A stretch of DNA of 64,000 bases, taken from assembly GCA_946807835.1 (NCBI GenBank), contig OX327710.1:11892501-11956500 (forward strand). Reading direction: 5' to 3'. The notes below the pieces were generated by a model. The model was not told the DNA's origin, did no database searches, and worked only from the letters and a program-made list of their open reading frames with translations. Source of the stretch: Ailanthus altissimus. Lineage: Eukaryota; Streptophyta; Magnoliopsida; Sapindales; Simaroubaceae. Below, in pieces: positions 26,076-38,429 of the stretch. Position 1 is the first letter of the stretch. Every line of letters begins with the position of its first letter. Both the position numbers and the translations under genes were made by a program.

Positions 26076-28290
26076 TGGTGTACACTTTGCTCTTTTTTTT
26101 TTAATCTTATTTTTCTCTCTTTGGTAGTTAAATTATCTACCCTGGTTTGTCATATACAGGACTAGGACTAGGACTCAGTTCCGGAAAATTGAAATGCTAT
26201 CTAGTGCTTGGCAGAATGATTCGGATAAATGAGTATTTCTTTGACAAAGTTGCTTTTCATTTACAGAACTGGGACTAGGACTCAGTACTGAAAAATTGAA
26301 ATGCTATGGTAAAAAAGGTTACTTTAATTAAGGATGTGTGTTGGTTTGAAATAAGGCGAGTTATATTCTTCACTTCTGTTGTAGCGCATACTAAATAATT
26401 TTAAATTTAGTGTGTTTTGTTGGAAAAGATTTCGAATAAGGGAAAAGATGTGTGTTAATTATACCAACCAAGCAGAATAAGGGATTTGGAATCTTGTTTT
26501 TTTGTTGATCAAGCGACATTTAGATTTGAACTGAAAAAAAAAAGGATTTGCAGTCCCCTACCTTACCGCCCGGCCATACCATCAAAATAGATGAAAATAT
26601 TCCCCATTTGCTTGTTTTGTTTAAGGTACTAAATGTCTTTTTTTTTTTATGTGGCCAAATACTTGAAGTGGTGGTCCTAATTCCTAAAGCTTTAAAGGAG
26701 AGCAATTGTTATTTTCTTCAATCCATTAACATTTATGTAATATGTGATTCATGAATTTTGAGACATGGGAAATCTGAAAATCATATCATGGTGGGCTCGT
26801 AATCACAGAAAAGTGATTTAAGTAAGGCTTGTAATATGAAAATTGAAATGTCACAGTCACAGTCACACTTACACTTACACACACACACTACAATCTACAT
26901 TGCCCGTTTCCGTGCCGTCCTTAGAAAGTTCATAAAGAGAAATATTATTTGTCTTGATAATAATACTTAGATCCTTGAAGTTTTTATGTTTTTTCAAATA
27001 AGTCATGGATTTTTCCTTTCTGTCATATAGGTCCCTGAATCTGAATCCCATAAGTATTCTATGAGATTAATTTCCGATAGGAACTCACTGTATATACAAC
27101 TTTACTATAAAACATTACAGTAAATAAATATTATAAGAGTAATATTACGCATTTTAAATTATATATTAAGTTGTATAATAAATATTAATATATCAAGTTA
27201 TTATTAAATAATAAAATAATACATATTTTAAAATTATTTATTACACTCAATGATTAATTGACATATAATTAGTTAAAATACAATTTAGAATACAAATTTA
27301 AAGTGCATTTATTAGTGCTTGTTTTATAAGTATAAGTAATTTTTCATAAATATTGTGTTTGAAAAAAAATTAAAAAAGTACATTTATTATTTAAAAGCAC
27401 TAGAGGTACTTTTTAACTAAAACACATAAGTAGCAGCTTTCTGGCATATAGGTCCCTGAATCTGAATCCCATAAGTATTCTACGAGATTAATTTTCGATA
27501 GGAACTCACTATGTATACGACTTTACTACAAAACATTATAATAGATAAATATTATAAGAGTAATGTTACACATCTCAAATTGTATCTTAAGTTGTATTTT
27601 AAGTATTGATGTGCCAAATAATTATTAGGTAGTAAAATTGTGTATATTTTAAAATTAACTATTATACTCAATGATTAATTGATACATAATTACATAAGAT
27701 ATAATTAGGGATACAAATTTAAAATATGTAGCGTTATTCATTATAAATTTGTACTTACAATCATATAGTGAAATTTCTAAAGGTCATGCCACAGTTCTAG
27801 TAGTATCATGTAGCTTAAAATTTGGATCCAACAGTTTAGATTTAATTACATTTTAGATTGGCAAGTCGTATAGCCAGTTGAAAAGGAAATGATAAGGGTG
27901 AATACGGTTTGGTTCGATTCAATTTTTGAAAAAAAAAATTGAACCGATTTTTTTTATAGTTGAAAACCTAACAAAATCGAACTGATTTTTTTCAGTTCAA
28001 TTTTTTAAAATTTAAAGATTAAGAATTTTTTTTATTTTAGGAAGGACTATGTGTAGTTAAGTATATGTTAATATTTTCAATTATTTAATATATGAATGTC
28101 ACGTGACAAATAAATATGATTTTATTAAAAAATTATTTTTTTCACTTCAGTTTTTATGTAAGAAAAACCGGACCGAATTGGTCAATTTTCTTTAAATAAA
28201 AATCGAACCGGATTGAATTGACCAATTTGATTCGATTTTTCAATATTCAATTTTATTTGCCCACCCTTAATAAATAATGAAAAATATAAA
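26076..28290. repeat. Segmental tandem duplication, unit I
   Basis: It starts at ACTTTGCTC followed by a T-run and TTAATCTTATTTTTCTCTC, matched by 28303 onward. Shared landmarks: the GGACTA hexamer repeat before CAGTTCCGG (26160), GTGCTTGGCAGAATGATT, GAACTGGGACTAGGACTCAG, AAGTGGTGGTCCTA, GACATGGGAAATCTGAAAATC, a CAGTCA/CACTTA microsatellite (26860), and GGTCCCTGAATCTGAATCCC (27032). Unit I contains a second copy of the last block (27452), so about 420 bp inside it is itself duplicated. It also holds a MITE-like insertion absent from unit II. No coding capacity. Confidence 0.85.
27895..28277. mobile_element. MITE-like insertion with GAACCG-type text
   Basis: It begins AAGGGTGAATACGG and ends TTTGCCCACCCTT, giving short inverted ends AAGGGTG/CACCCTT. 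The interior repeats TCGATT/AACCGA motifs typical of a common plant hAT-like non-autonomous family. The matching place in unit II (about 29697-29715, AAAGTAAATGATGAAAAATATC) lacks it. A clean 8-bp target duplication could not be drawn by eye. Confidence 0.6.
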
Positions 28291-28302
28291 AAAAAAAAGC
28301 TA

Positions 28303-29715
28303 AGACTTTGCTCTTTTTTTTTTTAATCTTATTTTTCTCTCTTTGGTAGTTAAATTATCTACCCTGGTTTGTCATATACAGGACTAGGACTAGGACTAGG
28401 ACTCAGTTCCGGGAAATTGAAATGCTATCTAGTGCTTGGCAGAATGATTTGGATAAATGAGTATTTCTTTGGCAAAGTTGCTTTTCATTTACAGAACTGG
28501 GACTAGGACTCAGTACTGAAAAATTGAAATGCTTTGATAAAAAAGGTTATTTTAATTAAGGGCGTGTGTTGGTTTGAAATAAGGCGAGTTATATTTTTTA
28601 CTTTTGTTGTAACGCATACTAAATAATTTTAAAATTTAGTGTGTTTTGCTGGAAAAGATTCGGCAAATTATACTAGCCAAACAGAATAAGAGATTTCGAA
28701 TCTTGTCTTTTGTTTTGTTGATCAAGCGACATCCAGATTTGAATTGAAGAAAAAGGATTTGTAGTCCCCACCTTACCACTCGGCCATACCACCAAAATAG
28801 ATAAAAATATTCTCCTTCTGCTTGTTTTGTTTTGAGATTATTAAATGTCTTTTTTTTTTTTGTACGTGGCCAAATACTTGAAGTGGTGGTCCTATTTCCT
28901 AAAGCTTCAAAGGAGAGCAATTGTTATTTTCTTCAATCCATTCACATTTATGTAATATGTGATTCATGAATTTTGAGACATGGGAAATCTGAAAATCAGA
29001 TCATGCTGGGCTCGTAATTACAGAAAAGATATTTAAGTAAGGCTTGCAATATGAAAATTGAAATGTCACAGTCACAGTCACAGTCACAGTCACAGTCACA
29101 GTCACGCACACACACACACACCACAATCTACATTGTAAAGTATATAAATGTTGTACGTTAAGTTCCGTTTCCGTTCCGTCCTTGGAAAGTTCATAAAGAG
29201 ATATATTATTTGTCAATGGGATAATAATACTTAGATCCTTGAAGTTTTCATTTATTCTCAAATAAGTCATGGATTTTCCCTTTCTGTCATCTAGGTCCCT
29301 GAATCTGAATCCCATAAGTATTCTACGAGATTAATTTCCGATAGGAACTCGCTAGTATATAACTTTACTACAAAACATTACAGTAAATAAATATTATAAG
29401 AGTAATGCTATATATATTAAATTATATTTAAAATATTAATATATTACATAATTATTAAATAATAAAATAATATATATTTTAAAATTATTTATTATATTTA
29501 ATAATTGATTGACACATAATTACTTACCATAGAAACTTAAAATTGCAGCGTTACTGATATTATAATGTAATTTATTCTTACAATCATATGAAATTTCTAA
29601 GGGTCATGCTAAAGTACAACTAGTATTGTGTAGCTTAAAATCTAGATCCAACGGTTCAGATTTAATTACACTTTAGACTGGCAACCGTATTGAAAAGTAA
29701 ATGATGAAAAATATC
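28303..29715. repeat. Segmental tandem duplication, unit II
   Basis: Direct repeat of 26076 onward at an offset of about 2.2 kb. It has one more GGACTA hexamer than unit I (28381-28405) and a longer microsatellite. It carries the GGTCCCTGAATC block once (29294) and ends at the empty site of the unit I MITE. No coding capacity. Confidence 0.85.
29066..29121. repeat. Microsatellite (CACAGT)n then (CA)n
   Basis: About seven CACAGT units run to 29105, followed by a CA run to about 29121. The copy in unit I (26859-26888) has only two or three units, then degenerate CACTTA and CA repeats. Confidence 0.9.
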
Positions 29716-31506
29716 AGAACAATTCTCATTGTTTGTTTAATTATAAAATACACTCTCTAAGATCAAACAATTAACAACACCCTCTCCATGAAATTAATAA
29801 ATTAAAGATAATAATTTTATAAACCAAAAATAATTATTAGCCCTATACAATTATTGTTATATTAATTAAAAAATTAATGTGACATTAATTTTAATTTTAA
29901 TTTTAAACATATTTTGCTAATAAAAATTAATCTAACCTTTGTATTTACATAATTCAATATTTATGTTGAATATATTACTTAATTTATATTTTTATGTTAT
30001 TAATTATATATTTATCCAATTGATTGTAATATTTATATTATTAAATAAATGATATAATATTTTCATACATTCAAAATGAATTTAAATATTTATATTATTA
30101 GATAAATAAAATATTACAATGAATTTATATTAAATAAATAACGTTATCAATTTATTACCATGAAATAAACATAAGTACAATATTTTTATAAATGCAATAT
30201 TTCCAAATAATCAATCAATATTTTATATTTATTATGTCTTAGATGTTTAAAGTTTATACAAATTATCAAAGAGTATTTAGTATATAAATTTTTAAAAATA
30301 ATTTAAATCTCAAAAAGCCATGTGTCCTATTGTAATTGAATAATAAAAAATCTTATTGCGAAACTCTTCGCACCTAATATTACATATATATATATATACG
30401 TAAAAGTTAAAATCTTATATTTGCAAATCCTAAATTCACTTACAATAGAAAATCCACGTGTCCCATTGATGTTTAAGAACTTTCGTTCGTAATATCTTAA
30501 AAAAAAGAAAATTACTTAAAACTCATCGTTTTTAAAAAGTATTCCTAATGTTGCATTAAAGATTCATGAATAGAAATATCACTAAATCTACAAAGATATT
30601 TAAAGTATCAGTTTTACTGGTAATATTATTAAATTTGACTATGTCCACAAATGGAAGTTGTCTATTGAAATATTTTTAAATATTATTTTCTCATTTCATA
30701 TTTCAAATATTATTGAACATTATATTATTCTTTTCATATATTTGTTTTTCTTCTAATTATATTAGTACATTTTGGACTTGATTAAACCAAGCTCCATAAA
30801 GAAAAAGTCAAGTACGAACCATCTTGTTGCCTTTTGAAACCGACCAATCAAATTCAGTTACAAACCGATTGAAATTAAGGTTGTCTTAAACCAGCTAGCC
30901 GATTTTACTGTAAAATTTTACTGCCATAAGGCGGTTACAATTACAAACTAGCTGAAAAGTTGAAAAGATTATTGTAAACAATGTATGCCATAAAATATTA
31001 ATAAGATGTTGCAATAATTTGAATTACAATTAGCGTTTACATTATAAAGGAATGCATACATTATTTGTAATATAATATTTAATATTATGTAATTTAAGTT
31101 ATTTATTTAAAAAAATTTAATTCATTAAATATTATAATATTATGTTAATGAAATGTTAATAAAATAAATAACAATTGAGTTAATTGTTTTATATGTCTAT
31201 ATTTTTTCTTTAAAAAAAGTAATTAAATAACAATAATTAGTTGTTTCTTGTTTAATTTTTAGAAACATTATACATGTTAATTATAAAATCATATTAATAA
31301 ACTAAAAAATAAAAAAAAATTACAAATCATATAAAACCCTATTTAATAATTTTAAAATTTTCATAATTCTTACTTAAATTTCCAATATATTATAAAAAAA
31401 AAATTCGAACCTCATTTATGTATTTGCAATTCATTAAACATATTTAAGTGGATGGATAATAACAATAGCAATAACATTTGTGAATTTATTGTGCAAACAT
31501 TTGTAA
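29716..31506. other. Intergenic AT-rich DNA
   Basis: Very A/T-rich with short TATA and homopolymer runs. I see no open frame, inverted repeat or known element that I can defend. Confidence 0.4.
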
Positions 31507-33175
31507 TAGTACATGTGTACCTAAATTATGTTTAGAACTCATTTTGAGAGTTAGAAATTTTAATGGAATAGTTGAAACTTTGTTACCTAGACTTGGTCAA
31601 TTGATATTTTTAATTTCTAAAGCATAATCTGGTCACTTTATATGAAGACTTGGGGATTTGTGTTCATAAGTTGGTGATTTAGAAGAAAAAAATATATGTG
31701 GCTAGATCATACCTCAAACTCAATTTGATAAAGTGAGAACTTTATATTTTAAACTTGATGAGTTAATATTTTGAATTTTTAAAGTACATCAGTTAGTTCA
31801 TATCAAGATTTGGGAACTTGTGTTCATAAGTTGGCAACTTAGAGAAAAATATATGGCTAAATTATATTTAAAACTCAATTTGAGAAAGTGAGATTTTCTA
31901 AAGCAAGAGTTAGAACTTTGTACTATAAACATGGTGAATTCAAATTTATTTTATTTTCAAAGGCCAACTTGGTTAATTTAAGTCAAAATTTGGGGAATTG
32001 TATTCATAAGTTGGTGAATTGAAGGGAAATATATAGCTAAAATATACCTAAAACTTTATTTGACAAAGTGAGAATTTTTAGTAAAAGAGTGAGAACTTTG
32101 TTCTCTAGACTTGGTGTATGGATATTTTGGATTACTAAAGCACAATTTGGTTACTTCAAGTTAAGACTTAAGGACTTATATTCATAAGTTGGTATTGAGG
32201 GGAATATATGGTTTAAATTTACTTGGAACTCTAATTGACAAAATGGAAACTTTCAATAAAAAAAGTAAGAACTTTGTTCTCTAGTCTTAGTGAGTTGATA
32301 TTTTGAATTCTTAAAGCACAACTTGGTTACTTTATATTAAGACTTGAAGACTTGTGTTCATACATTGGTGAGTAGGGAAAAAATATATTGTTAGAATACA
32401 CTTTGAACTCTATTTGATAAAGTAGAAACTTTTAATGCAAGAGTTAGAACTTTATTCTCTAGATTAGGTGTGTTGATATTTTAGATTCTTAAAGCATAAC
32501 TTATTTACTTCATATTAAGACTTAGATACTTGTGTTCATAAGTTAGTGAGTTGAGGAGAAATATATGGTTGGATTACATTTGGAACTCATTTTGATAAAG
32601 TAGAAATTTTTAATAAAAGAGTGTGAACTTTATTCTTTGGGTTAGGTGAGTTCATATTTTAGATTCTTAAATCACAACTTGATTAATTTAAGTCAAGACT
32701 CGGGAACTAATATTCATAAGTTAGTGAGTTAAAAAAAATATATGACTAAAATATAACTAGAATTGTATTTGACAAAATGTAAATTTTTAGTAAAAGAGTG
32801 CGAACTTTGTTATCTAGACTTGATGTGTTAATATTTTGAATTCTTAAAACACAACTTGGTTACTTCACGTTAAAGAGTTGGGAACTCTTTTTTATAAGTT
32901 GGTGAGTTGAGGAAAAATATATGGTTAGAATATATTTGAAACTCTATTTGACAAAATGAAAATTTCAATGAAAGAGTGAGAATTTTATTCTCTAGGCTTA
33001 GTGAGTTGATAATTTTAGATTCCTAAAACACAACTTAGTTATTTCATATTAAGGCTTGGGCACTTGTGCTCATAAATTGGTGAATAGAGGAGAGATATGT
33101 GACTAAAATATACTTCAAACTTTATTTAACAAAGTGGGAGCTTTGTTTTTCAAATTGGGTGAATTTATGTTTTAA
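31507..33175. repeat. Old tandem array of about 178 bp, about nine copies
   Basis: The TTCATAAGTTGGTGA-like block recurs at 31663, 31823, 32003, 32181, 32357, 32535, 32713, 32891 and 33069. Spacings are 160, 180, 178, 176, 178, 178, 178 and 178. Each unit also carries AATATATGGCTAAA, AACTC-ATTTGA-AAAGTG, GAACTTTGTTCTCTAGACTTGG, GAGTTGATATTTT and AAAGCACAACTTGGTTACTT in the same order. Copies differ by many substitutions. It is unrelated by eye to the 175-bp array at 10211. Confidence 0.92.
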
Positions 33176-35970
33176 GATACTAAATTATAAATTTATATAA
33201 TATATATTTTTATTATTTTCATTCCTTCAGTTTACAATATAGTTATATTTTATATTAAAAGTTCTTATTTTATAATAATTATTTTATGTTTTTATATGTG
33301 ATATTATACTTATATTACTATTATAATTTGATTACAACATTTACTGAATGTTATCACTGATTGCCTCAATCTCTATTAACTTTGTGTTATTTTTACTTAA
33401 TTTTTTTAAATTAAATCACATAAATTTTAAATTAATAACAACATTTATTGTAATAAACTAACAAACTATTTACATTGTTTTGCATATGTAAATATGCAAA
33501 TTTTATTTATTTTTTAATACTTGTGGTACTACAATATTTGTTTTTACAATAAACATAAATTTGTTTTTCTATATATTACTTTTTTTACCCAATTTTTAAT
33601 ATGTAAATTATTTTATTATAGTATTTCTCATGTAATATAATTGATCTATGCTTTAATTTTCTTATTTATTTTATTTATATTTATTTAATATATGTTATTC
33701 ACCTTATATTAACCTATGCATATTTATCAAAGTAATTGAAATATCTACTATAATTTATGTAATGTTGAAATAATTTATTATAAAAAGTATGTGTCAACTA
33801 TTTTAACAGAATTAATTTAAAGAGGTGTTCTATTTTTTTTTTTAAAAAGAGTAAATATTTATATGATATCAAATATTAGAACCTTTGCTCTCTCTAAAAA
33901 AAAAAAAAGAATCTTTGCTTTCTTATAGTAATAATATATTTTAAAAATATAATAATAATTCTCATTGTATTTTGACAGCTTAGATTTAGAACAACAGGCG
34001 TCTATATTAAAATAACAAATAAAGGATCAATTTAATAATTATCACAAACTTTGTTAATATTTCAAATAACAAAAAACATTAAGGGTCTATTTATTATTTA
34101 CTCTTTTCAACCGATTGGACGGTGACAGAGGATGCGGACACAGCCGCCTACACATTAGCCATCTCCCAATTTCTAATAGGTTCCGGAAATGACTTTGAAA
34201 AATCGTAAGTCTAAGTGGTAACGACCACAACACAAAAAGAGAAAAGAAAAGATTTAAGAATCTTTCCAAGTTATTGCAATTGTGGTCCAAGAATCTCAGG
34301 TGGCAATTCGGACACGTGTTTGGCTGGGTATTAATTTGAACCTTAAATTCTATATATTTATTTTAATAAATAATAAAAAGTGTAAAAAAAAACAAAAAAT
34401 TTCTACAATACAAACTTTATAATGACCCTTTTTTTTTATATATTTTATTTTTAAGATTGAATTTGATCACAATCATTCTTTGGATTGGTTCTTGGGCCGA
34501 AAGGGTGTAGCACTTTGTTACATGTGTCTGTGTCTGTGTACGTGTAGGTTGTTAATGGTTACATTTAATTGATTTTTTTTTAAAAAAAAATCTTAGCTTT
34601 TGGGGTGTGAAGTTGCTTGCATACACGTGCTCGTCATCTCTCAGGGGAAGTGAGAACACGTGTGAAACTAAAGAGCAAACCCAGTTTGTGATCCACTTTA
34701 GTTTTTTTTACTAAAGGTCAGCTACTTGTCCCACGGTTGCCAAGTATATATTGCTATTAATTTCAATTTTTAGTTTTATTGCAACCATTTATTTGTTTTA
34801 TTACTATTAATTTCAATTTTTAGTTTATGCATCTCTTGGCTTAAAATCAGAATTCAAATTTTAGAAGGAGATTGGAGTATTTTTTATTTTTCTAAATTTA
34901 AAAGTTATTTAATAATTATTTGTAGTGTTGTAATTATGGTTATTGATAATTATAAAATAGTTGTAGCGTAGCATTAATAATGAAATTCTTGTGTAAAAAA
35001 CAATTCTTAATTTTATTTATTTATGAGTATGAAATTTTCAAAAATCAATCCAAAAAAATATATGAATTTTATGTTTCAAGTTTTAAATACGAGGTATTCA
35101 TTTCAATAATCATTCTTTATAATAGAGGTATGTACATCGAAACAAAAAAAATTTAAATTTAAAATTTATAAAAAATAAAACAAGGAATCATTCCTACAAC
35201 TAATAAAAAAATTAATAATAATAAGTGAACTTTTATGAATTTTTTAATATGTAGATATTTGTACTTAACTCTATAATCCAATGTTTTTTGTGATCTTATA
35301 ATAGTGTTTGGAGTATCGATATTGAATGTTTTATTTTTATTTTTAAATGAGATATTGAATGTTAATAGTTATAAAAGAGTATTACCCCTCTTCTGTAATG
35401 ATGTAGCAATTGTACTACAATATGACCCACAAACGACATATCAAAATAAAATTAATAAAAAAAAGATAAAAACCTTAGCAATTAAGTACCTAGTGGATAG
35501 AAAGAAAAAAAAAGAAAGAATTTTCTTACAAATAGCTTATTTATAATCTTTTGTAACTAAAACATTAAAAATTGTTTACCTTGAATATATATTTTTTTCT
35601 CTCTAACAAACTCAAAACTCTCTCCTAAAAATAATTCAAAATTAACATTCTGTAAACCATTCATTTCAGATGTTATATTATGTAGATCAACATACAAAAA
35701 TAGTTGATAAATTTAAAATTTTTAAATTTTTTAATGTAATTTGTAGTTTAAAAAAAAGAGTAAGAAAATGGTTAGATTATAAGTAAAATAAATAAAATAT
35801 TGATAGATTGCATTGTAAATGAATTAAAATTGAGTGAAAATAGAAAAAATATGATCGAAAACTGAGTTAATACAGCTAGCTATCGTTGGTGAAGATTCGT
35901 GAATGTTTTGCACTTGCGAAAAACCCATTAGCCATGTTACGCACCTAACTATAGTAAATAATTAATTTAA
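33176..35970. other. Intergenic DNA with a small G-box-rich stretch
   Basis: Mostly A/T-rich and non-coding. Between 34310 and 34670 the base composition is more even and ACGTG motifs cluster: ACACGTGTTT (34312), TACACGTGCTC (34622) and GAACACGTGTG (34653). This looks like promoter-type sequence but no gene follows on either strand. I found no other feature. Confidence 0.4.
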
Positions 35971-37122
35971 GAAATAAAAATATTTTTATCTCACGAGTTT
36001 GACCTAATTTTTAATTTTATCCTATGAGTTTCAAAAAATCTAAATTTGTCTTAGCCATTAGTGAGATTCTCTTTTGATTGTACATTGATAAATTTATCTT
36101 CAGTTATTATATTAATTAGAAATAGTGATGTGAATACATTATATAATGTACACGTGTCGGTTATTAAAAATAAAAAGACACGTGACAAGTTTTAGTAAGT
36201 TTAAAATTTAATATTCATTAAAATTTTATATTAAAAAATAATTAAAATAAATAAAACTAAATTACAAAAACTGGCAACTGTCGTCACTGGGCACCACCAG
36301 TTGCTGGATTCCGGCAATGAAAATAGACAAAATTTATGTTATTGAATTTCATTTTTTTATATCTACACAATGGTGAAATTATTTTTGTTAAAAGAAAACA
36401 AAAATGTGGTCAAAAAATAGATCGAAAATAGGGGAGGGTGGCGGCCACTGCCCGCCAATGTGGAACGGTGGGGTAGTCCACCGTTGGACAGATCGATGAT
36501 CGATCCGTCCAATGGTAGGGGCGGTGCAAGCCACTGCCCCATCGTTCGATGCGCGACTGCTAACCCGTGGTGGTTGTTGGCGGCCGCCACGTTCGCCATC
36601 GAACGGGATGGCGGTGGCATGCACCGCCCCCACTATTGGATAGATTGGCTGTCGATTCGTGCAATGATGGGGGAGGTGGCCCCATCGTTCGACGACAAAC
36701 GGTAGTGGTCGCCACCTCCCACAGTATTTTTTTTTTCACTTTTGACACATTTACAGTACTTCGTTGACTAAAAAAATTCTACCATTGCGTAGATCATAAA
36801 ATTTTGAGTTCAATGATGTCAATTTTGAGTCGAATCGCAATTGATCACCGACTGTCGCATGGCTACTGATGATGGTAGCAATAGCTGCTCTCTTTTTATT
36901 TATTTATTTTATTTTATTATTTAAGTGACAAATCAGTGGTTGACACGTGAATATTTTATATCAAACCATTTTAAAGTTTTGTTTAAATTAACTGTTTTGC
37001 CCCTCCAGTATTAAAATTAACGGAATCTTACTAACGGATTAGGACAAAATTGAATTTTTTAAAACTTGTGAAATAAAAGTGAGAATTATGTCAAACTCAT
37101 GAGACAAAAATGTCCTTATCCC
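35971..37122. mobile_element. Non-autonomous Mutator-like element, 1152 bp, with GC-rich core
   Basis: Perfect 9-bp target-site duplications TTAATTTAA flank it (35962-35970 and 37123-37131), the size made by Mutator-type transposases. Long terminal inverted repeats of at least about 110 bp align. The left end has CTCACGAGTTTGACCTAATT and GTCTTAGCCATTAGTGAGATTC. The right end, inverted, has CTCATGAGTTTGACATAATT and GTCCTAATCCGTTAGTAAGATTC. The core 36270-36720 is strikingly GC-rich and partly self-repeating (GGCGGCCACTGCCCG, GCCACTGCCCCATCGTTCGA, GTGGCCCCATCGTTCGACG). Open frames there have no recognisable domain, so capture of a gene fragment (Pack-MULE) is only a possibility. Confidence 0.85.
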
Positions 37123-37379
37123 TTAATTTAATTCTTAATTAAAGTAATTAATATTTTTATTTAATTAATTTATTATTTAAAATAATATATTTTTATTCAA
37201 TTCAGTTAATTATTTAATTAATTTAAAATTTATTTTTAATTTTTTAATTATTTAGTTAATTTAATTAAATTTTCCATTTTAATAAAAATGTAAATTAATT
37301 TAATTCTTAATTAAAGTAATCATTTAACTATTTTTTTTATTATTAGTTAAAATAATACATTTTTATTCAATTTAATTAA
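37123..37379. repeat. AT-rich local duplication between the two MULEs
   Basis: The sequence at 37123-37280 (TTAATTTAATTCTTAATTAAAGTAATT through TTTTTATTCAATT to TTAGTTAATTTAATTAAA) is repeated at 37298-37379 and continues at 38000-38055 on the other side of the next MULE. The first copy therefore resembles the uninterrupted form of the second. Confidence 0.7.
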
Positions 37380-37996
37380 GGGAAAAATACATCCAAACCC
37401 TTGTAATTTAGAGAAAGGAACATGTAGACCCTCATAATTTAAAATTTTTCATTTACACCATGTTAGGTGATAAAAAATATTAACTTTAATAGAAAATTTG
37501 TTAAAATTGATAAAATTATCATTATGCCCCTTTTATGGATGAAACAAAATCAAAAATCAAATGTTTAAGATTCAAATCTTCTAATATAATAGTAAATATT
37601 TTAACCAACTAAATTACTCAAAGTTTTTATTTATATATTTGATTAAAAATTTATTATGGATATTATTCTTAATTAACTATTCAAGAAATGAGGCATTGAC
37701 CTGCGTTAACCGACATTGACCATGACCGTTGGTAATCATTGACCACTGTTGACCGGTGGCTGACAATTAACTATCATTAACCACTATTGACCGATAACTA
37801 TTGAGTGATTGTTGGCTTATCGTTGATCAACGTTGATTGACTTTCGGTCAAAAGAGGTAATTTTTTTATTTGTACCCTTTTGGACATTAACTTTAATAGT
37901 TTCTGTCACCTAACAAGAGTATAAATAGAATTTTAAAATTATAGGGGTTTGTATATCTACTTCTCTAAACTATAGGGGTCCAGATGTCCTTTTTTC
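37380..37996. mobile_element. Non-autonomous Mutator-like element, 617 bp, W-box-rich core
   Basis: Perfect 9-bp target-site duplications TTTAATTAA lie at 37371-37379 and 37997-38005. Inverted ends of about 115 bp align. The left end is GGGAAAAATACATCC, then TTTAGAGAA and TGTTAGGTGA. The right end, inverted, is GAAAAAAGGACATC, then TTTAGAGAA and TGTTAGGTGA. The core 37696-37851 has TTGACC five times and TTGACT once on +, plus one GGTCAA. No coding capacity. Confidence 0.88.
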
Positions 37997-38005
37997 TTTA
38001 ATTAA

Positions 38006-38429
38006 TTTAAAAATTATTATTATTATTTTAATTATTTATTTAGTTTAATTAAAGAATTGGACTATTGAATTCTAGAACTGTATAGCTGAATATTCATAAT
38101 TAATTTTATTTTACTTGGCATTTTTTAAGTGGTAAGTAAAATAAAGTATCAAAATACAATAATAACAAAAAATAAATAATGTATGACAAATATAGTATGA
38201 TTTACAACAGAGTATCAAAATGACAAATATAAGACCATAAAATAGTACTTAAAATACACATTACATGATGCTTACAAATACAAAATTTAAGAGTATTAAA
38301 ATAACAAATACAACATACCATATAAACTATTATGTAATGCAATAAAGTTCTGAAATATTTGGCAGTTATGTTCATATTGTTTATAATGACTACACATTTT
38401 TCATCGATTCCTCACCTTACAATGGAATT
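38006..38429. other. AT-rich flank of the MuDR remnant
   Basis: The continuation of the local duplication runs to about 38055, then A/T-rich text with repeated ACAAATA and AGTATCAAAAT words. It may include the end of the MuDR-type element, but I could not find its terminal repeat. Confidence 0.35.

Noticed and set aside
29001..29315. 104-codon minus-strand frame with a long Thr-Val repeat
   Set aside because: The repeat is a translation of the CACAGT microsatellite; the rest is non-conserved duplicated spacer.
36363..36767. Overlapping open frames of 62-85 codons on both strands
   Set aside because: They come from the low A/T content of the MULE core, overlap in several frames, and contain only Pro/His/Arg-rich text with no domain.
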